From: Allobosea sp. BK604
Lineage (GTDB): Bacteria; Pseudomonadota; Alphaproteobacteria; Rhizobiales; Beijerinckiaceae
Reading direction: 5' to 3'
Length of the DNA stretch: 64,000 bases
Assembly: GCF_004341515.1 (NCBI RefSeq)
Contig: NZ_SLZF01000009.1
Location: 281,615-345,614, forward strand
Shown: in pieces, positions 9,072 to 17,939 of the stretch
Numbering within the stretch: the first letter of the stretch is position 1
Layout of the letters: each line of letters starts with the position of its first letter
Notes under the pieces: model-generated
Databases searched by the model: none
What the model saw: the letters and a program-made list of their open reading frames with translations, nothing else
Told to the model about the DNA's origin: nothing
Translations under genes and position numbers: made by a program

Positions 9072-9086
9072 TATCTCTATGCGATA
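9072..9086. promoter_or_regulatory. 15-bp palindrome (putative IclR operator), site 1
   Basis: TATCTCTATGCGATA has the inverted pattern TATCKC-N3-GMGATA. It lies between the end of the 9153-10238 gene and the start of the hydratase at 8970. Exact copies occur at 10290-10304 (opposite orientation) and 17940-17954, always in promoter regions of this cluster. Confidence 0.65.
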
Positions 9087-9152
9087 CTTTCAACCGGAGT
9101 GTGCGGTGCGAAACCGTGTTTGTCAAACCGTTCAATCGGCAGGTCGGATTTT

Positions 9153-10238
9153 TCAGGCACGCTCCCGCAAGGCCGTGGACAGCGCCGAATAGGCCTCATA
9201 GGCCGCAGCGAATTCCGCCATGTCGAAGCCCCCCGCCAGCTCGGGGCTGACCTCCCGCAAAGCCGCCTCGACGCGGCCGGTGTAGCGGACGCGCCCGTCC
9301 CGTCCGACCACGACGCCATTGGCCTCCTCGAAGCGTATGTTCCAGGCGACGGCGTCCTCGGCCGAGAGTCCCTCCGGCAGATCGAGTTCGAGCCGTCCGC
9401 CCGCCAGCTTCACCGGATAGCCGCCGGACAGGCCGTTCGGTCCGGGCAGGTGGCCGTGCCAGTCCCGTCCCTGCACGAGGGCGATGAAGAACGGCACGCC
9501 GGAGGCGCCGGAGATATCGATGACCGGTTCCGGCGCGAGCTTCACCGAGGCGAAGCGCTCGAAGATATCCGCCACCTCCTGCCCGCCCAGCCAGAGCCGC
9601 AGCGGCGCCGGGCCGGTCCGCTCCTCGGCGCGCCGGCGGAAGGCCGAGAGCGCCGCGTGCTGCGCCAGCATGCGCAGGCCGCCCTGCCCCGGCCCGAGCT
9701 CGCCGGTGAAGGCATGGGCGAGGATGGCGACATTGCCGATGCCCGAGGTGATCGGCAGCCCCGCCGCGGCGAGCATCGGATTGACGACATCGGGGTAGCA
9801 GCAATTGACGAAGGCCGCGCCCGGCGCCGTCGCCGCGACGCAAGCGGCGATCACGGCGGAGATCCTGGCCTGGAGGACGGCGGAGATGCCGAGCCCGGCC
9901 TTCTGGACGAGCCTGGCCCAGCCGTCGGGCCGGTCGGTCGTGGTCCTGCCGCCCTGGATCGAGGCGGTATTGACGACCAGCCGCGGCGCGAGCGCGGAGA
10001 GAAGGCCGCTCACGGCCTCGCCCGACAAGGGATCGAGCCGGTGCTCGGCAATGCTCACGCCCGTGCCGAACATCGCCGCCCGTGCGCGGGCCGCGGTGCG
10101 CAGCCAGGCCAGCCTGTCCTCGTTGCGGCCGGCGATCGCGACGCTGAGGCCGGCCGGCCCGGTCGCCGCCAGGTCGAACAGGATGCGGGCTGCGAAATTG
10201 CCCGTTCCGAAAATCAGGATGTCGGCTTTCGTGGCCAT
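9153..10238 (-). CDS. NAD(P)-binding oxidoreductase (saccharopine dehydrogenase-like)
   Basis: A 361-residue cytoplasmic protein with an N-terminal Rossmann motif, LIFGTGNFAARILFDLA, followed by AGRNEDRL. This layout resembles saccharopine dehydrogenase/homospermidine synthase NAD(P)-binding proteins. The C-terminal half is a mixed alpha/beta domain I cannot assign. The ATG at 10238 follows a GGAG; a GTG at 10259 is an alternative. It is divergent from the acyl-CoA ligase, sharing a promoter region with the 15-bp palindrome. The reaction is unknown; dehydrogenation or reduction of an amino or keto acid intermediate is a guess. Confidence 0.75.
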   Translation of the reverse strand: MATKADILIFGTGNFAARILFDLAATGPAGLSVAIAGRNEDRLAWLRTAARARAAMFGTGVSIAEHRLDPLSGEAVSGLLSALAPRLVVNTASIQGGRTTTDRPDGWARLVQKAGLGISAVLQARISAVIAACVAATAPGAAFVNCCYPDVVNPMLAAAGLPITSGIGNVAILAHAFTGELGPGQGGLRMLAQHAALSAFRRRAEERTGPAPLRLWLGGQEVADIFERFASVKLAPEPVIDISGASGVPFFIALVQGRDWHGHLPGPNGLSGGYPVKLAGGRLELDLPEGLSAEDAVAWNIRFEEANGVVVGRDGRVRYTGRVEAALREVSPELAGGFDMAEFAAAYEAYSALSTALRERA

Positions 10239-10289
10239 GCCGCGCTCCGCGATCAGCACCCAAAAGAGCGCTATTATTTCGCTATTGAA

Positions 10290-10304
10290 TATCGCATAGA
10301 GATA
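10290..10304. promoter_or_regulatory. 15-bp palindrome (putative IclR operator), site 2
   Basis: TATCGCATAGAGATA is the exact reverse complement of sites 1 and 3. It sits between the divergent genes starting at 10238 (minus) and 10389 (plus), within an AT-rich stretch suited to both promoters. Confidence 0.7.
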
Positions 10305-10388
10305 CTAAAATAATCATAGGGTGTCTATGACGGCCACGCAGGAACCGGCGGATATCGAGGCGCGGAGGGCGGCGCTGCGGAGATGACG

Positions 10389-12020
10389 ATGGAGAGCAGG
10401 GATTTCGACTGGCTGGCCGCCGCGCGCGAACGCTATCGGCGGATCGGCGAGGAGACGCTTCCCCCAAACGTGATGGCGTTGCTGGAGAGCGCGGCGGCCG
10501 CGCATCCGGCCGCGCCGGCCCTCCATTTCATCGAGACGGGCCGTGAGCTCACCTATGCCGAGCTGCTGCGGAGCGTGCACCGGCTGGCGGCGGGGCTGTC
10601 CGAGGCTGGCGTCGAACATGGCAGCCATGTCGGCGTCATGCTCCCGAACGTGCCGGAGATGCCGATCACCTGGCTCGCCCTGGCCGCGATCGGCGCGGTG
10701 ATGGTGCCGATCAACACGCGCTACACCGCGCATGAGCTGCACTATGTCCTGACCGACAGCGAGGCGAGCCATCTCGTCATTCACACCGATTTCACCGGAC
10801 ATCTCGAGATGATGCCGGCCGCGATCGCGGGGCTGACGACCATCGCGGTCGGCGCGAGCGCCCTGCCCGGCCTCCTGTCCTGGCAGGCGCTCGCCGATAG
10901 GCCGGCCGAGCCGTTCAGCCCGGCCCGCGCGCCCGGGCTCGATGACCTGCTCAACATCCAGTACACCTCCGGCACCACCGGCTGGCCGAAGGGCTGCATG
11001 CTGTCGCAGCGCTATTGGCTGACCTGCGCCAAGGCCTATGCCGACAGCGACGGGCTGCATTACCGGCGCATCATGTCGTCGAACCCGTTTTTCTACATGA
11101 CGCCGCAATGGCTGATGCTGATGGCCTTCTTCCACGGCGCGACGCTCCATGTCGCGCCCTATCTCAGCCTGACCCGCTTCACCGAATGGCTCCGGCACTA
11201 TCAGATCGAATTCTGCTGGTTTCCAAGCGACATCGTCGCGCAGGTGCCGCCGCAGCCTGAGGATGGCGAGCTCAGCCTGATCCGGGGCAATCTCGCCGTC
11301 CACCGGCGCGACCTCCATGCCGAGCTCGAGCGCCGCTTCCGCTTCCCGGCGCGGGCCGCCTTCGGCATGACCGAGATCGGGACGGGGCTGATGATGCCGA
11401 TCGAGGCGGCCGAGATGGTCGGCTCCGGCTCCTGCGGCATCGCCGGCCCGTTCCGCGAGGTGCGCATCGCCGACCCCGCCGGCAACACCGTCCCGCCCGG
11501 CAGCAGCGGCGAATTGCTGATCCGCGGGCCGGGCATGCTCCAGGGCTATTACAAGCGGCCGGACGCCACCGCCGCCGCCTTCCATGGCGACTGGTTCCGC
11601 AGCGGCGATCTCGCCGTGCAGGACGAGCACGGCTTCGTCACCATCCAGGGGCGCATCAAGGAGATGATCCGGCGCGCCGGCGAGAATATTTCGGCGACCG
11701 AGGTCGAGGCCGCCCTGCTCGCCATCCCCGGCATCGCCGAGACGGCCGCGCTGCCGGTTCCGGATGCGCTGCGCGGCGAGGAGGTCAAGGCCTATATCGT
11801 CCTCGGCGAGGGCCGCAGCGTCGAGGACCTGCCGCCGGAGCAGATCATCGCGCAATGCAGCCGGCGCCTGGCCTCGTTCAAGGTGCCGCGCTTCATCGAG
11901 TATCGCAGCGCGCCCCTGCCCCGCTCCACCAGCGGCAAGGTGCGCAAGCCCGATCTCGTCGCCGAGAAAACCGACCTGCGGGCGGGAAGCTGGGACCGCA
12001 TGACCGGCGGCTGGCTCTGA
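10389..12020 (+). CDS. AMP-forming acyl-CoA synthetase
   Basis: A 543-residue member of the ANL superfamily that activates a carboxylic acid to its CoA thioester through an acyl-adenylate. The phosphate loop YTSGTTGWPKGC, the adenine-contact FGMTEIG, the GDWFRSGDL motif, the hinge GRIKEMIRRAGENIS and the C-terminal SGKVRK lysine motif are all intact. The ATG at 10389 is favoured because GGAG ends 6 nt before it; the ATG at 10383 would lie against the GGAG. Neighbouring crotonase enzymes and a second CoA ligase place it at the entry of a CoA-dependent degradation route. It resembles CaiC/benzoate-CoA ligase-type enzymes; the substrate is not determined. Confidence 0.92.
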   Translation: MESRDFDWLAAARERYRRIGEETLPPNVMALLESAAAAHPAAPALHFIETGRELTYAELLRSVHRLAAGLSEAGVEHGSHVGVMLPNVPEMPITWLALAAIGAVMVPINTRYTAHELHYVLTDSEASHLVIHTDFTGHLEMMPAAIAGLTTIAVGASALPGLLSWQALADRPAEPFSPARAPGLDDLLNIQYTSGTTGWPKGCMLSQRYWLTCAKAYADSDGLHYRRIMSSNPFFYMTPQWLMLMAFFHGATLHVAPYLSLTRFTEWLRHYQIEFCWFPSDIVAQVPPQPEDGELSLIRGNLAVHRRDLHAELERRFRFPARAAFGMTEIGTGLMMPIEAAEMVGSGSCGIAGPFREVRIADPAGNTVPPGSSGELLIRGPGMLQGYYKRPDATAAAFHGDWFRSGDLAVQDEHGFVTIQGRIKEMIRRAGENISATEVEAALLAIPGIAETAALPVPDALRGEEVKAYIVLGEGRSVEDLPPEQIIAQCSRRLASFKVPRFIEYRSAPLPRSTSGKVRKPDLVAEKTDLRAGSWDRMTGGWL

Positions 12021-12056
12021 AGCATTCTCGAGCGAAGTGGATACCGGTCCGACGCT
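12020..12056. repeat. partial REP family A element
   Basis: GAAGCATTCTCGAGCGAAG followed by TGGATACCGGTCCGACGCT matches the first part of family A. It fills the gap between the convergent acyl-CoA synthetase and FAD oxidoreductase genes. Confidence 0.7.
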
Positions 12057-13277
12057 CTAACCAGGGCGATGCAGCACGTCGTCCTGGAACTCCTCGGCCA
12101 GCGAATGCACCTGCCGGCGCCCCTCCGCCGAGAAGCGGCCGATGCCGAAGGGAGCGATCGGCAGCGCCGTCGCGCCGGTCGTGATGAGCTCGGCCAGGGC
12201 CTTCGCCGCGGCCGGCCCGAGCTGGAGGCCGTGGCCGCTGAAGGCACAGGCATGGAAAAGGCCTGGCGTCGTGGCGCTGGGGCCGAGCACCGGCATCATG
12301 TCCTCGAGATAGCCTTCGATGCCGGTCCAGCTGCGGATCACCGCATAGGCGCGCAGATGCGGCGCGATCGCGACCAGCCGGCCAAGATTGGTCAACATCT
12401 TGTCGGGTGGGACGCGCGTCCTGCGCGTCGTCGCATCGACGCTCATGCGCGGATGGCCGCCGATCACGACATTGCCGCGGCTCGTCTGGCGGAACAGCAC
12501 GCTGCCGTCGACCACATGCATGGTCGGTTCGACGAAGCGCGGCACCGGCTCGGTCACCATCTCGGCGGGGCCGGCGGCGAAGAGCGGGATGGTCTCGCCG
12601 AACCATCCGGCGAGCGTCCCGCTCCAGGCGCCCGCGGCATTGACCAGGACCTCGGCACGCAGAGTCCGCTCGGCGCCGTCCCGGTCCCGGCACTGCAGGG
12701 CAAAGCCTCCGGCATCGTGCCGGGCGGCGAGCACTTCGACGCGCTCGCAGATCGTGGCGCCGAGGCGCTGCGCCGCCCGGGCGAAGGCCGGCGCGACGAG
12801 CCGCGGGTTCACGACGGCATCGCGCGCGGAGAAGGATGCGGCGCGCACGCTCGCGCCGAGGAAGGGCCAGCGCCGGATGGCCTCCTGCCGGCCGATCAGC
12901 TCGATCGGCAGCCCGAAGGCCCGGCCATGCTCGGCATTGCCGGCGAGGCGGGCCTCCTGCGCGTCGTCAACAGCCAAATGGACATGGCCATGCCCCGCAA
13001 ATTCGACGCTCTCGCCGATCAGCGTCTCGACCTCCGTCCAAAGCGCCTGTGCGTGCAGCGCCAGCGGCAATTCGGGTGCGTGCTGTCCCTGCAGCCGCAG
13101 GCTGCCGAAGCTGACGCCGCTGGACTGGCCGCCGAGGAGCCCGCGCTCGAGCACCAGGACGGAGCGTCCGCGCCGGCGCAGCTCATGGGCCGTCATGCAG
13201 CCGATCAGCCCCCCGCCGACGATCGCGACCTCGGCGTCCACAGCATTTTCCGCTCGAAAATGCTCCAGCCCGCTCAT
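12057..13277 (-). CDS. FAD-dependent oxidoreductase (DadA/HcnC type), catalytic subunit
   Basis: A 406-residue flavoprotein of the D-amino acid oxidase/glycine oxidase (DAO) family. The FAD-binding motif is EVAIVGGGLIGCMTAHELRR, with a C-terminal HACAFSGHGLQLGPAA segment typical of the fold. With the two genes upstream it forms the three-subunit dehydrogenase type known from hydrogen cyanide synthase (HcnABC), octopine/nopaline oxidases and dye-linked proline or hydroxyproline dehydrogenases. It would oxidise a C-N bond of an amino or imino acid. Its ATG overlaps the previous stop (ATGA). The first residues (LEHFRAENAVDA) are encoded by a REP-like hairpin, so the extreme N-terminus may be recent. 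Confidence 0.88.
   Translation of the reverse strand: MSGLEHFRAENAVDAEVAIVGGGLIGCMTAHELRRRGRSVLVLERGLLGGQSSGVSFGSLRLQGQHAPELPLALHAQALWTEVETLIGESVEFAGHGHVHLAVDDAQEARLAGNAEHGRAFGLPIELIGRQEAIRRWPFLGASVRAASFSARDAVVNPRLVAPAFARAAQRLGATICERVEVLAARHDAGGFALQCRDRDGAERTLRAEVLVNAAGAWSGTLAGWFGETIPLFAAGPAEMVTEPVPRFVEPTMHVVDGSVLFRQTSRGNVVIGGHPRMSVDATTRRTRVPPDKMLTNLGRLVAIAPHLRAYAVIRSWTGIEGYLEDMMPVLGPSATTPGLFHACAFSGHGLQLGPAAAKALAELITTGATALPIAPFGIGRFSAEGRRQVHSLAEEFQDDVLHRPG
13242..13264. repeat. REP-like hairpin inside the oxidoreductase N-terminal codons
   Basis: AGCATTTTC-CGCTC-GAAAATGCT is a perfect 9-bp stem with a 5-nt loop, a miniature of family A. It lies within the first twelve or so codons of the gene starting at 13277. 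Confidence 0.8.
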
Positions 13278-14632
13278 GGCGCGGCTTCCCCTGCCAGGGC
13301 GATCGGGAGCGGCTTGATCGGCGCCTGGGCGCGCAGCCTGTCCAGCTCCCCGGCATGGCCGGCACCGACGAGCTCCGCCAGCGCCGGACCGCAGAACCGG
13401 CCCTGGCAGCGGCCCATGCCGCAGCGGCTGACCGCCTTGATCCGGTTGGCGTCGGGGCTGGCCATCGGCTGGCGCAGCGCCGCCCGGACCTCGCCGACAC
13501 GGATATTCTCGCAGCGGCAGAGGATGGTGTCGTCGGCGAGCGCCACGACCTGCTCGCGCGGCCAGCGGAACGCCGCCGCGATGCCGTTCGGGAAGCCGCG
13601 CAGCCGGGCCAGGCTCCGGCGAGAGCCGGCACGATCGACATCGGAGGCCGGCAGGCCGAGATCGTCGAGCAGGGCGGCGGCGGCGAGCGCTCCGGACAGG
13701 CTCGCCGCCTGGCCGCCGCCGATATGGCCGCCATCGCCGGCGATGTAGAGGCGCTCGCCCGCACGCCCGTCGCCATCGATGACCGGCAGATGCAGCCGCT
13801 GGACCGGGTCGTAGCGCAGCTCGCAGCCGGCGAGCTCGGCGAGCTGGGCCTCTGGCCGCAGGCCATGGCCATAGGCGGCGGCATCGCAGGCGATCCGGAC
13901 CAACTGGCCAGCGCCGGCGCGGCATTGCACGGCGGCGAGCCGCTCCTCGCCCTCGAAGCGCTCGATCCGCGCACCCTGGTGGATGGGAACGCCGCCGAGC
14001 CGGAGCTCGGCCATGGCGCGCAGGCCGGCCGCCAGGGTGGCGGGCGCGCGGGCCATGTCCGGCAGGGCGCGCAGCTTGGCCGCGAAGGGCGTGCTGTCGA
14101 TCACCGCCGCCACCTTTACGCCCATGCGCAGATACTGGCTGGCGGCGAGATAGAGCAATGGCGAGCTGCCGCAGAAGACGACCCGCCGGCCGATGGCGAC
14201 GCCCTGGTCCTTGAGCAGGGCCTGCGCGCCGCCGAGCGTAAAGACGCCGGGCAGCGTCCAGCCCGGCGCCGGCATGATCCGGTCGGTCGCGCCGGTGGCG
14301 AGGATCAGGGCATCATAGGGGAGCGCGGCGGCGCCCGAGGCCGAGGCGAGATGCACCGCGCCGCCATGGATGCTCCAGACGAGCGTTCCGGGCCGATAGT
14401 CCAGCCGCCGGCACAGGCCGGCGGCCTTGTCGTGAAAGGCGGCATAGGCGCCATGGGACGAGCCGAGCAGCCGGGACATGTCGAGCTTCAGCCCGGGCGC
14501 CGGAGAGCGATAGAGCTGGCCGCCCGGCCGCGCCGCCTCGTCGATCAGCGTCACCTCGACCGGCGCAGCGGAGAGAGCATCCGCCGCCGCGATGCCGGCG
14601 GGTCCGGCGCCGACGATGACGATCCTGGTCAC
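13274..14632 (-). CDS. NAD(P)/FAD oxidoreductase with BFD-like [2Fe-2S] domain (HcnB type)
   Basis: A 452-residue flavoprotein. An N-terminal FAD site (VIVGAGPAGIAAADAL) and a second nucleotide-binding segment (RRVVFCGSSPLLYLAAS) form a pyridine-nucleotide-disulfide-oxidoreductase fold. The C-terminus has a cysteine set, CRCEN then CGMGRCQGRFC, typical of the BFD-like [2Fe-2S] domain of HcnB/SoxA-alpha/OoxA proteins. It would carry electrons between the catalytic subunit and the small ferredoxin-like subunit. The start is a GTG at 14632 overlapping the preceding stop (GTGA); its stop overlaps the next ATG. Tight coupling of all three genes supports a stoichiometric complex. Confidence 0.88.
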   Translation of the reverse strand: MTRIVIVGAGPAGIAAADALSAAPVEVTLIDEAARPGGQLYRSPAPGLKLDMSRLLGSSHGAYAAFHDKAAGLCRRLDYRPGTLVWSIHGGAVHLASASGAAALPYDALILATGATDRIMPAPGWTLPGVFTLGGAQALLKDQGVAIGRRVVFCGSSPLLYLAASQYLRMGVKVAAVIDSTPFAAKLRALPDMARAPATLAAGLRAMAELRLGGVPIHQGARIERFEGEERLAAVQCRAGAGQLVRIACDAAAYGHGLRPEAQLAELAGCELRYDPVQRLHLPVIDGDGRAGERLYIAGDGGHIGGGQAASLSGALAAAALLDDLGLPASDVDRAGSRRSLARLRGFPNGIAAAFRWPREQVVALADDTILCRCENIRVGEVRAALRQPMASPDANRIKAVSRCGMGRCQGRFCGPALAELVGAGHAGELDRLRAQAPIKPLPIALAGEAAP

Positions 14633-14934
14633 GCGAAGCCCGCTGGCGCGGGCGGAATGGTCGAGACCTGCAGCCCGTCGGCGACCGGCGTGGTGCAGGC
14701 GCGGGCACGGCGATCGGGGCCGATCCAGACCCAGCAATCCTGGCAGGCGCCCATCAGGCAGAAGCCGGCGCGCGGCTCGCCATTGCCCTCGTGCCGGCGC
14801 AGGTGATCGCCGGCGGAGAGCAGCGCCGCGAGCAGGCTCTCGCCCTGTCGCGCCGCGATCGGCCGGCCGTCGCAGGTGAAGCGGACCTGCTTGGTCTCGA
14901 AGGAGGCGATGCGCAGGAGCAGCGGCGAGCCCAT
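14629..14934 (-). CDS. small [2Fe-2S] subunit (HcnA type)
   Basis: A 101-residue ferredoxin-like subunit. The plant-type [2Fe-2S] cysteines are in GFCLMGACQDCWVW plus a later cysteine in ARACTTP. An N-terminal strand pattern (VRFTCDGRPIAARQGESLLAALL) is typical of HcnA and the gamma/small subunits of opine and hydroxyproline dehydrogenases. It is first of the three coupled dehydrogenase genes and lies 29 bp after the SucD-like gene on the same strand, so a single transcript from the 17891 promoter is likely. Confidence 0.88.
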   Translation of the reverse strand: MGSPLLLRIASFETKQVRFTCDGRPIAARQGESLLAALLSAGDHLRRHEGNGEPRAGFCLMGACQDCWVWIGPDRRARACTTPVADGLQVSTIPPAPAGFA

Positions 14935-14963
14935 GGCGGCGTCTCCCTCGCTGTCCGGGACGG

Positions 14964-15842
14964 TCAGGCGGCGGCGCGGGACAGGACCCGCTCCACCGCG
15001 GCGGCGACTTCGGTGACGCGCCCGACGGCCTCGCAGCCGGCGGCGCGGAAGGCGGCGAGCTTGGCCGCGGCCGTGGTGTCGCCGCGATCATAGATGGCGC
15101 CGGCATGGCCCATGCGCTTTTCCGGCGGGGCGTTCTGCGCGGCGATATAGGCGATGACGGGTTTCGACATCCGGCCGATCACCTCGATGGCGTCATGTTC
15201 CATGCGCCCGCCGGGCTCGCCGATCAGGATGACCAGGTCGGTCTGCGGATCGGCCTCGAACAGCGGCAGCACATCGGCATAGCTCGTTCCGATGACCGGG
15301 TCACCGCCCAGGCAGACGACGCTGCTCTCGCCGAAGCCGCGCGCCTGGATGTCGTCGACCACCTCATAGGTGAGCGTGCCGCTCTTCGAGACGATGCCGA
15401 CGCGGCCCGGCCGCAGGTTCGCATCGTTGAGATCGGCGAGATTGGCCTTGCCCGGGCTGATGACGCCGGCGGAATTCGGGCCGAGCAGCCGGGCCCCGCG
15501 TGCTCTCGCATAGGCGCGCATGCGGATGGCGTCGTGCAGCGGCACGTTCTCGGTATAGACGACCAGCGTGCCGATGCCCGCGGCCAGGGCCTCCAGCGCG
15601 GCGCCCATGGCAAGCGAGCTGCGCACGGCGCTCAAGGCGGCGTCGGCCCCGGTCGCGGCGACGGCATCGGCGACATTGTCGAAGACGGGGACGCCCTCGA
15701 CCACCTGCCCCTGCCGGCCCGGCGCGACGCCGCCGACGAGCGGCGTGCCGTTGGCGACCATGCGCCGTGCATAGGAGCGGCCGGTCGGGCCGGTGATGCC
15801 CTGGATCAGGATGCGGGAGCGTTCGTCGACGATGATGGCCAA
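14964..15842 (-). CDS. SucD-like CoA ligase alpha subunit
   Basis: A 292-residue homologue of the succinyl-CoA synthetase alpha subunit. The N-terminal CoA-binding Rossmann part begins RILIQGITGPTGRSYARRM. The phosphohistidine motif RMGHAGAIYD is near the C-terminus. With the beta-like gene it should form an acid-CoA ligase; alphaproteobacterial relatives include malate-CoA ligase (MtkAB). Here the setting is catabolic rather than TCA-cycle. The start appears to be TTG at 15842: this matches the family N-terminus and GAGG lies about 9 nt upstream, just past the preceding stop. An ATG start would lose the CoA-binding motif. Confidence 0.85.
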   Translation of the reverse strand: MAIIVDERSRILIQGITGPTGRSYARRMVANGTPLVGGVAPGRQGQVVEGVPVFDNVADAVAATGADAALSAVRSSLAMGAALEALAAGIGTLVVYTENVPLHDAIRMRAYARARGARLLGPNSAGVISPGKANLADLNDANLRPGRVGIVSKSGTLTYEVVDDIQARGFGESSVVCLGGDPVIGTSYADVLPLFEADPQTDLVILIGEPGGRMEHDAIEVIGRMSKPVIAYIAAQNAPPEKRMGHAGAIYDRGDTTAAAKLAAFRAAGCEAVGRVTEVAAAVERVLSRAAA

Positions 15843-15853
15843 GGCGGTCGTCC

Positions 15854-16984
15854 TCAGGCAGCTGTCTGCAGGCGCGCCAGGCGCACGGCTTCGACGCAGG
15901 CCGGCCCGAACTCGCGGATGATGGTGAGGCCGCTGCCCGCCAGGATCGCGAGCGCCTCCGGCTCCTTCTCGCCGCGCAGCCGCAGGACGAGGCGCTCGGG
16001 AGTGAGCTGCGGCAGGCGCTGCATCGCCATGACGACGCCCTCGGCGATGGTCTCGAGGCTGCGGAACTGGAAATGGATATTGACCATGATCACGGCGGGG
16101 TCGAGCCGGGTCAGGACGCATTCCAGCACGTCGGCGATGCGGGCCGCGCCATGCATGGTGGCGCCGTGCAGCTCGACCACGCCGGAGACCCGGCCATCGA
16201 GGGCGATGATCTCGTCGAGCGTCGCCATGGTGAGCCCGGCACCGTTCATGATCGCGGCGGTGCCGCCGGGGCCGGCGATCTCGACGCCGATGGTCTCGAG
16301 CGCGCGCGCCGCGTTCTCGAAGGCGGTGCCGTCGGGCTGAGAGCGGCGGCCGGGATGGCGGAAGGCCGCGTCCTCGTCGAGCACGACCTTGGCATCGGCC
16401 GCGACGAAGGCGCCATCCTCGGTCAGGACCAGCGGATTGATCTCGATCAGCTCGGCATCATGGGCGGAGAGCCCATGATAGACCTGCCCGACCAGCTCGG
16501 CGAAGGCGGAAGCGGGCTCGCCGGAGAGGCCGAGCCCCCTGACCAGCCGATCGACCATGAAGGGCTGCAGGCCGAGCAGCGGATCGACCGGCTGCCGGAG
16601 CAGGCGCCCGGGCGCGACGGCCTCGATCTCGATGCCGCCATCGGCGGAGGCGAGCAGCACCGGCATGCCGAGATCGCGGTCGACCAGGGCGGCGAGATAG
16701 AATTCCTGCGCGATGGCGAGCTTGCGCTCGACATAGACATCCTCGATCGGCGCGCCGGCGAGCTCGCCCGCGGCGATCTCTTCGGCGATGCGCAGCGCCT
16801 CCGCGCGCCCCTCCGCGAAGCGGATGCCCCCGGCCTTGCCGCGCCCGCCGGAGAGGACCTGCGCCTTCACCACCAGCGCGCCGTCGAGCGTCTCGGGCAG
16901 CGCGCGGTAGAGCGCGCCGGCCGGGATGGCGACCCCGCAGGACGCGAGGATGGCCTTGCCCTCGTGTTCGAGAAGCTTGATCAC
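15854..16984 (-). CDS. SucC-like CoA ligase beta subunit (ATP-grasp)
   Basis: A 376-residue homologue of the succinyl-CoA synthetase/malate thiokinase beta subunit. The start MIKLLEHEGKAILASCGVAI and the nucleotide-site segment KAQVLSGGRGKAGG are characteristic. AELIEINPLVLTEDG holds the metal-binding residues, and the C-terminal phosphate-relay domain follows (IMNGAGLTMATLDEI). It is coupled with the SucD-like gene 11 bp downstream. The substrate acid is not determined. Together with the AMP-forming ligase at 10389 the cluster has two independent acid-activating enzymes. Confidence 0.88.
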   Translation of the reverse strand: MIKLLEHEGKAILASCGVAIPAGALYRALPETLDGALVVKAQVLSGGRGKAGGIRFAEGRAEALRIAEEIAAGELAGAPIEDVYVERKLAIAQEFYLAALVDRDLGMPVLLASADGGIEIEAVAPGRLLRQPVDPLLGLQPFMVDRLVRGLGLSGEPASAFAELVGQVYHGLSAHDAELIEINPLVLTEDGAFVAADAKVVLDEDAAFRHPGRRSQPDGTAFENAARALETIGVEIAGPGGTAAIMNGAGLTMATLDEIIALDGRVSGVVELHGATMHGAARIADVLECVLTRLDPAVIMVNIHFQFRSLETIAEGVVMAMQRLPQLTPERLVLRLRGEKEPEALAILAGSGLTIIREFGPACVEAVRLARLQTAA

Positions 16985-16994
16985 GCCCGTCGTC

Positions 16995-17891
16995 CTATTT
17001 GTAGTCGGGATCGAAGCCGTCGTACTGCAGGTCGATCCATTCGGCCGTGAAGTTCGGCTCGCGCCGCTCCAGGAAGGCGCGCGGTCCCTCGCGCGCGTCG
17101 CGGTGGAACATCAGCTCGACATTGCAGAGGATCTGGGCCTCGAGCCCCTTCACCGGGTCGAGGCCGAGGCCCTGGTTGCGGGCGTTCTTGATCGCGCCGA
17201 TAGCCTGGGTCGGCCCCTTCGCGAGCTTGGCGGCGAGCGCATAGGTCTCCGCCTCCAGCTGATCCTCCGGCACGACGCGGGTCAAAAGGTTGAGGCGCAG
17301 GGCTTCCTCCGCCTCGATCCAGCTGCCGAGCAGGAGCAGCTCGGTTGCCTTGCCGAGGCCGACGAAGCGCGGCAGCAGATAGGTGGCGCCGCCGCCGAGG
17401 CCGCGCCTGACATAGATCGCGGCCATGCGCGTGTCCGGGGCCGCGATGCGGAAGTCGCAGGCGAGCGCGATGTCGAAGCCGGCCCCGCAGGCATAGCCGC
17501 GCATCATCGCGACGACCGGCTTGCGCAGCTGCATGAGGTCGTTGACGAGGCGCGGATAGCCCATCTTGAGCCGGGTATGCAGGTCCGGCGGGCCATATTT
17601 GAAGCGATCTTCCGGATGGAGGTCGTCGCCGGCGCAGAAGCTGGTGCCCTCGCCGCGCAGCACGACGACGCGGACCTTGTCATCGCGGCGGGCGCGCTCG
17701 ATCAGATCGGACATGACCAGGATCATGTCCGGCAGCAGCGCATTCAGCTTGTCCGGGCGCCGGATGCTGATCGTGCAGATGCCGTCGGCAACCTCGTAGC
17801 CGAGCCGTGGATCGGAGACCTGATCGACATGGGCGCCGGCATTGCCGACGACGGGGGCTGCGGCTGGATTGGTCGATGCTGGACTGGTCAT
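16995..17891 (-). CDS. enoyl-CoA hydratase/isomerase family protein, atypical active site
   Basis: A 298-residue crotonase-fold protein. Oxyanion segments are GTSFCAGDDL and RGYACGAGFDIALACD. The position equivalent to the first catalytic glutamate of crotonase (normally PE before LLG) reads YVRRGLGGG, so a tyrosine replaces it. The second glutamate (KATEL) is present. One-glutamate crotonases often act as isomerases, hydrolases or C-C lyases, so plain hydratase activity is doubtful. It is the first gene of the minus-strand operon running towards 12057, with the 15-bp palindrome just upstream and the IclR gene divergent. Confidence 0.87.
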   Translation of the reverse strand: MTSPASTNPAAAPVVGNAGAHVDQVSDPRLGYEVADGICTISIRRPDKLNALLPDMILVMSDLIERARRDDKVRVVVLRGEGTSFCAGDDLHPEDRFKYGPPDLHTRLKMGYPRLVNDLMQLRKPVVAMMRGYACGAGFDIALACDFRIAAPDTRMAAIYVRRGLGGGATYLLPRFVGLGKATELLLLGSWIEAEEALRLNLLTRVVPEDQLEAETYALAAKLAKGPTQAIGAIKNARNQGLGLDPVKGLEAQILCNVELMFHRDAREGPRAFLERREPNFTAEWIDLQYDGFDPDYK

Positions 17892-17939
17892 GGCGTATCC
17901 GATCCGGAGAGGTCAGAGAGAACGCATTGCAAGCACTAG

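Noticed and set aside
12057..13925. Extended N-terminus of the DadA-type oxidoreductase
   Set aside because: The extension is an out-of-frame reading of the HcnB-like gene. The FAD motif begins soon after the ATG at 13277.
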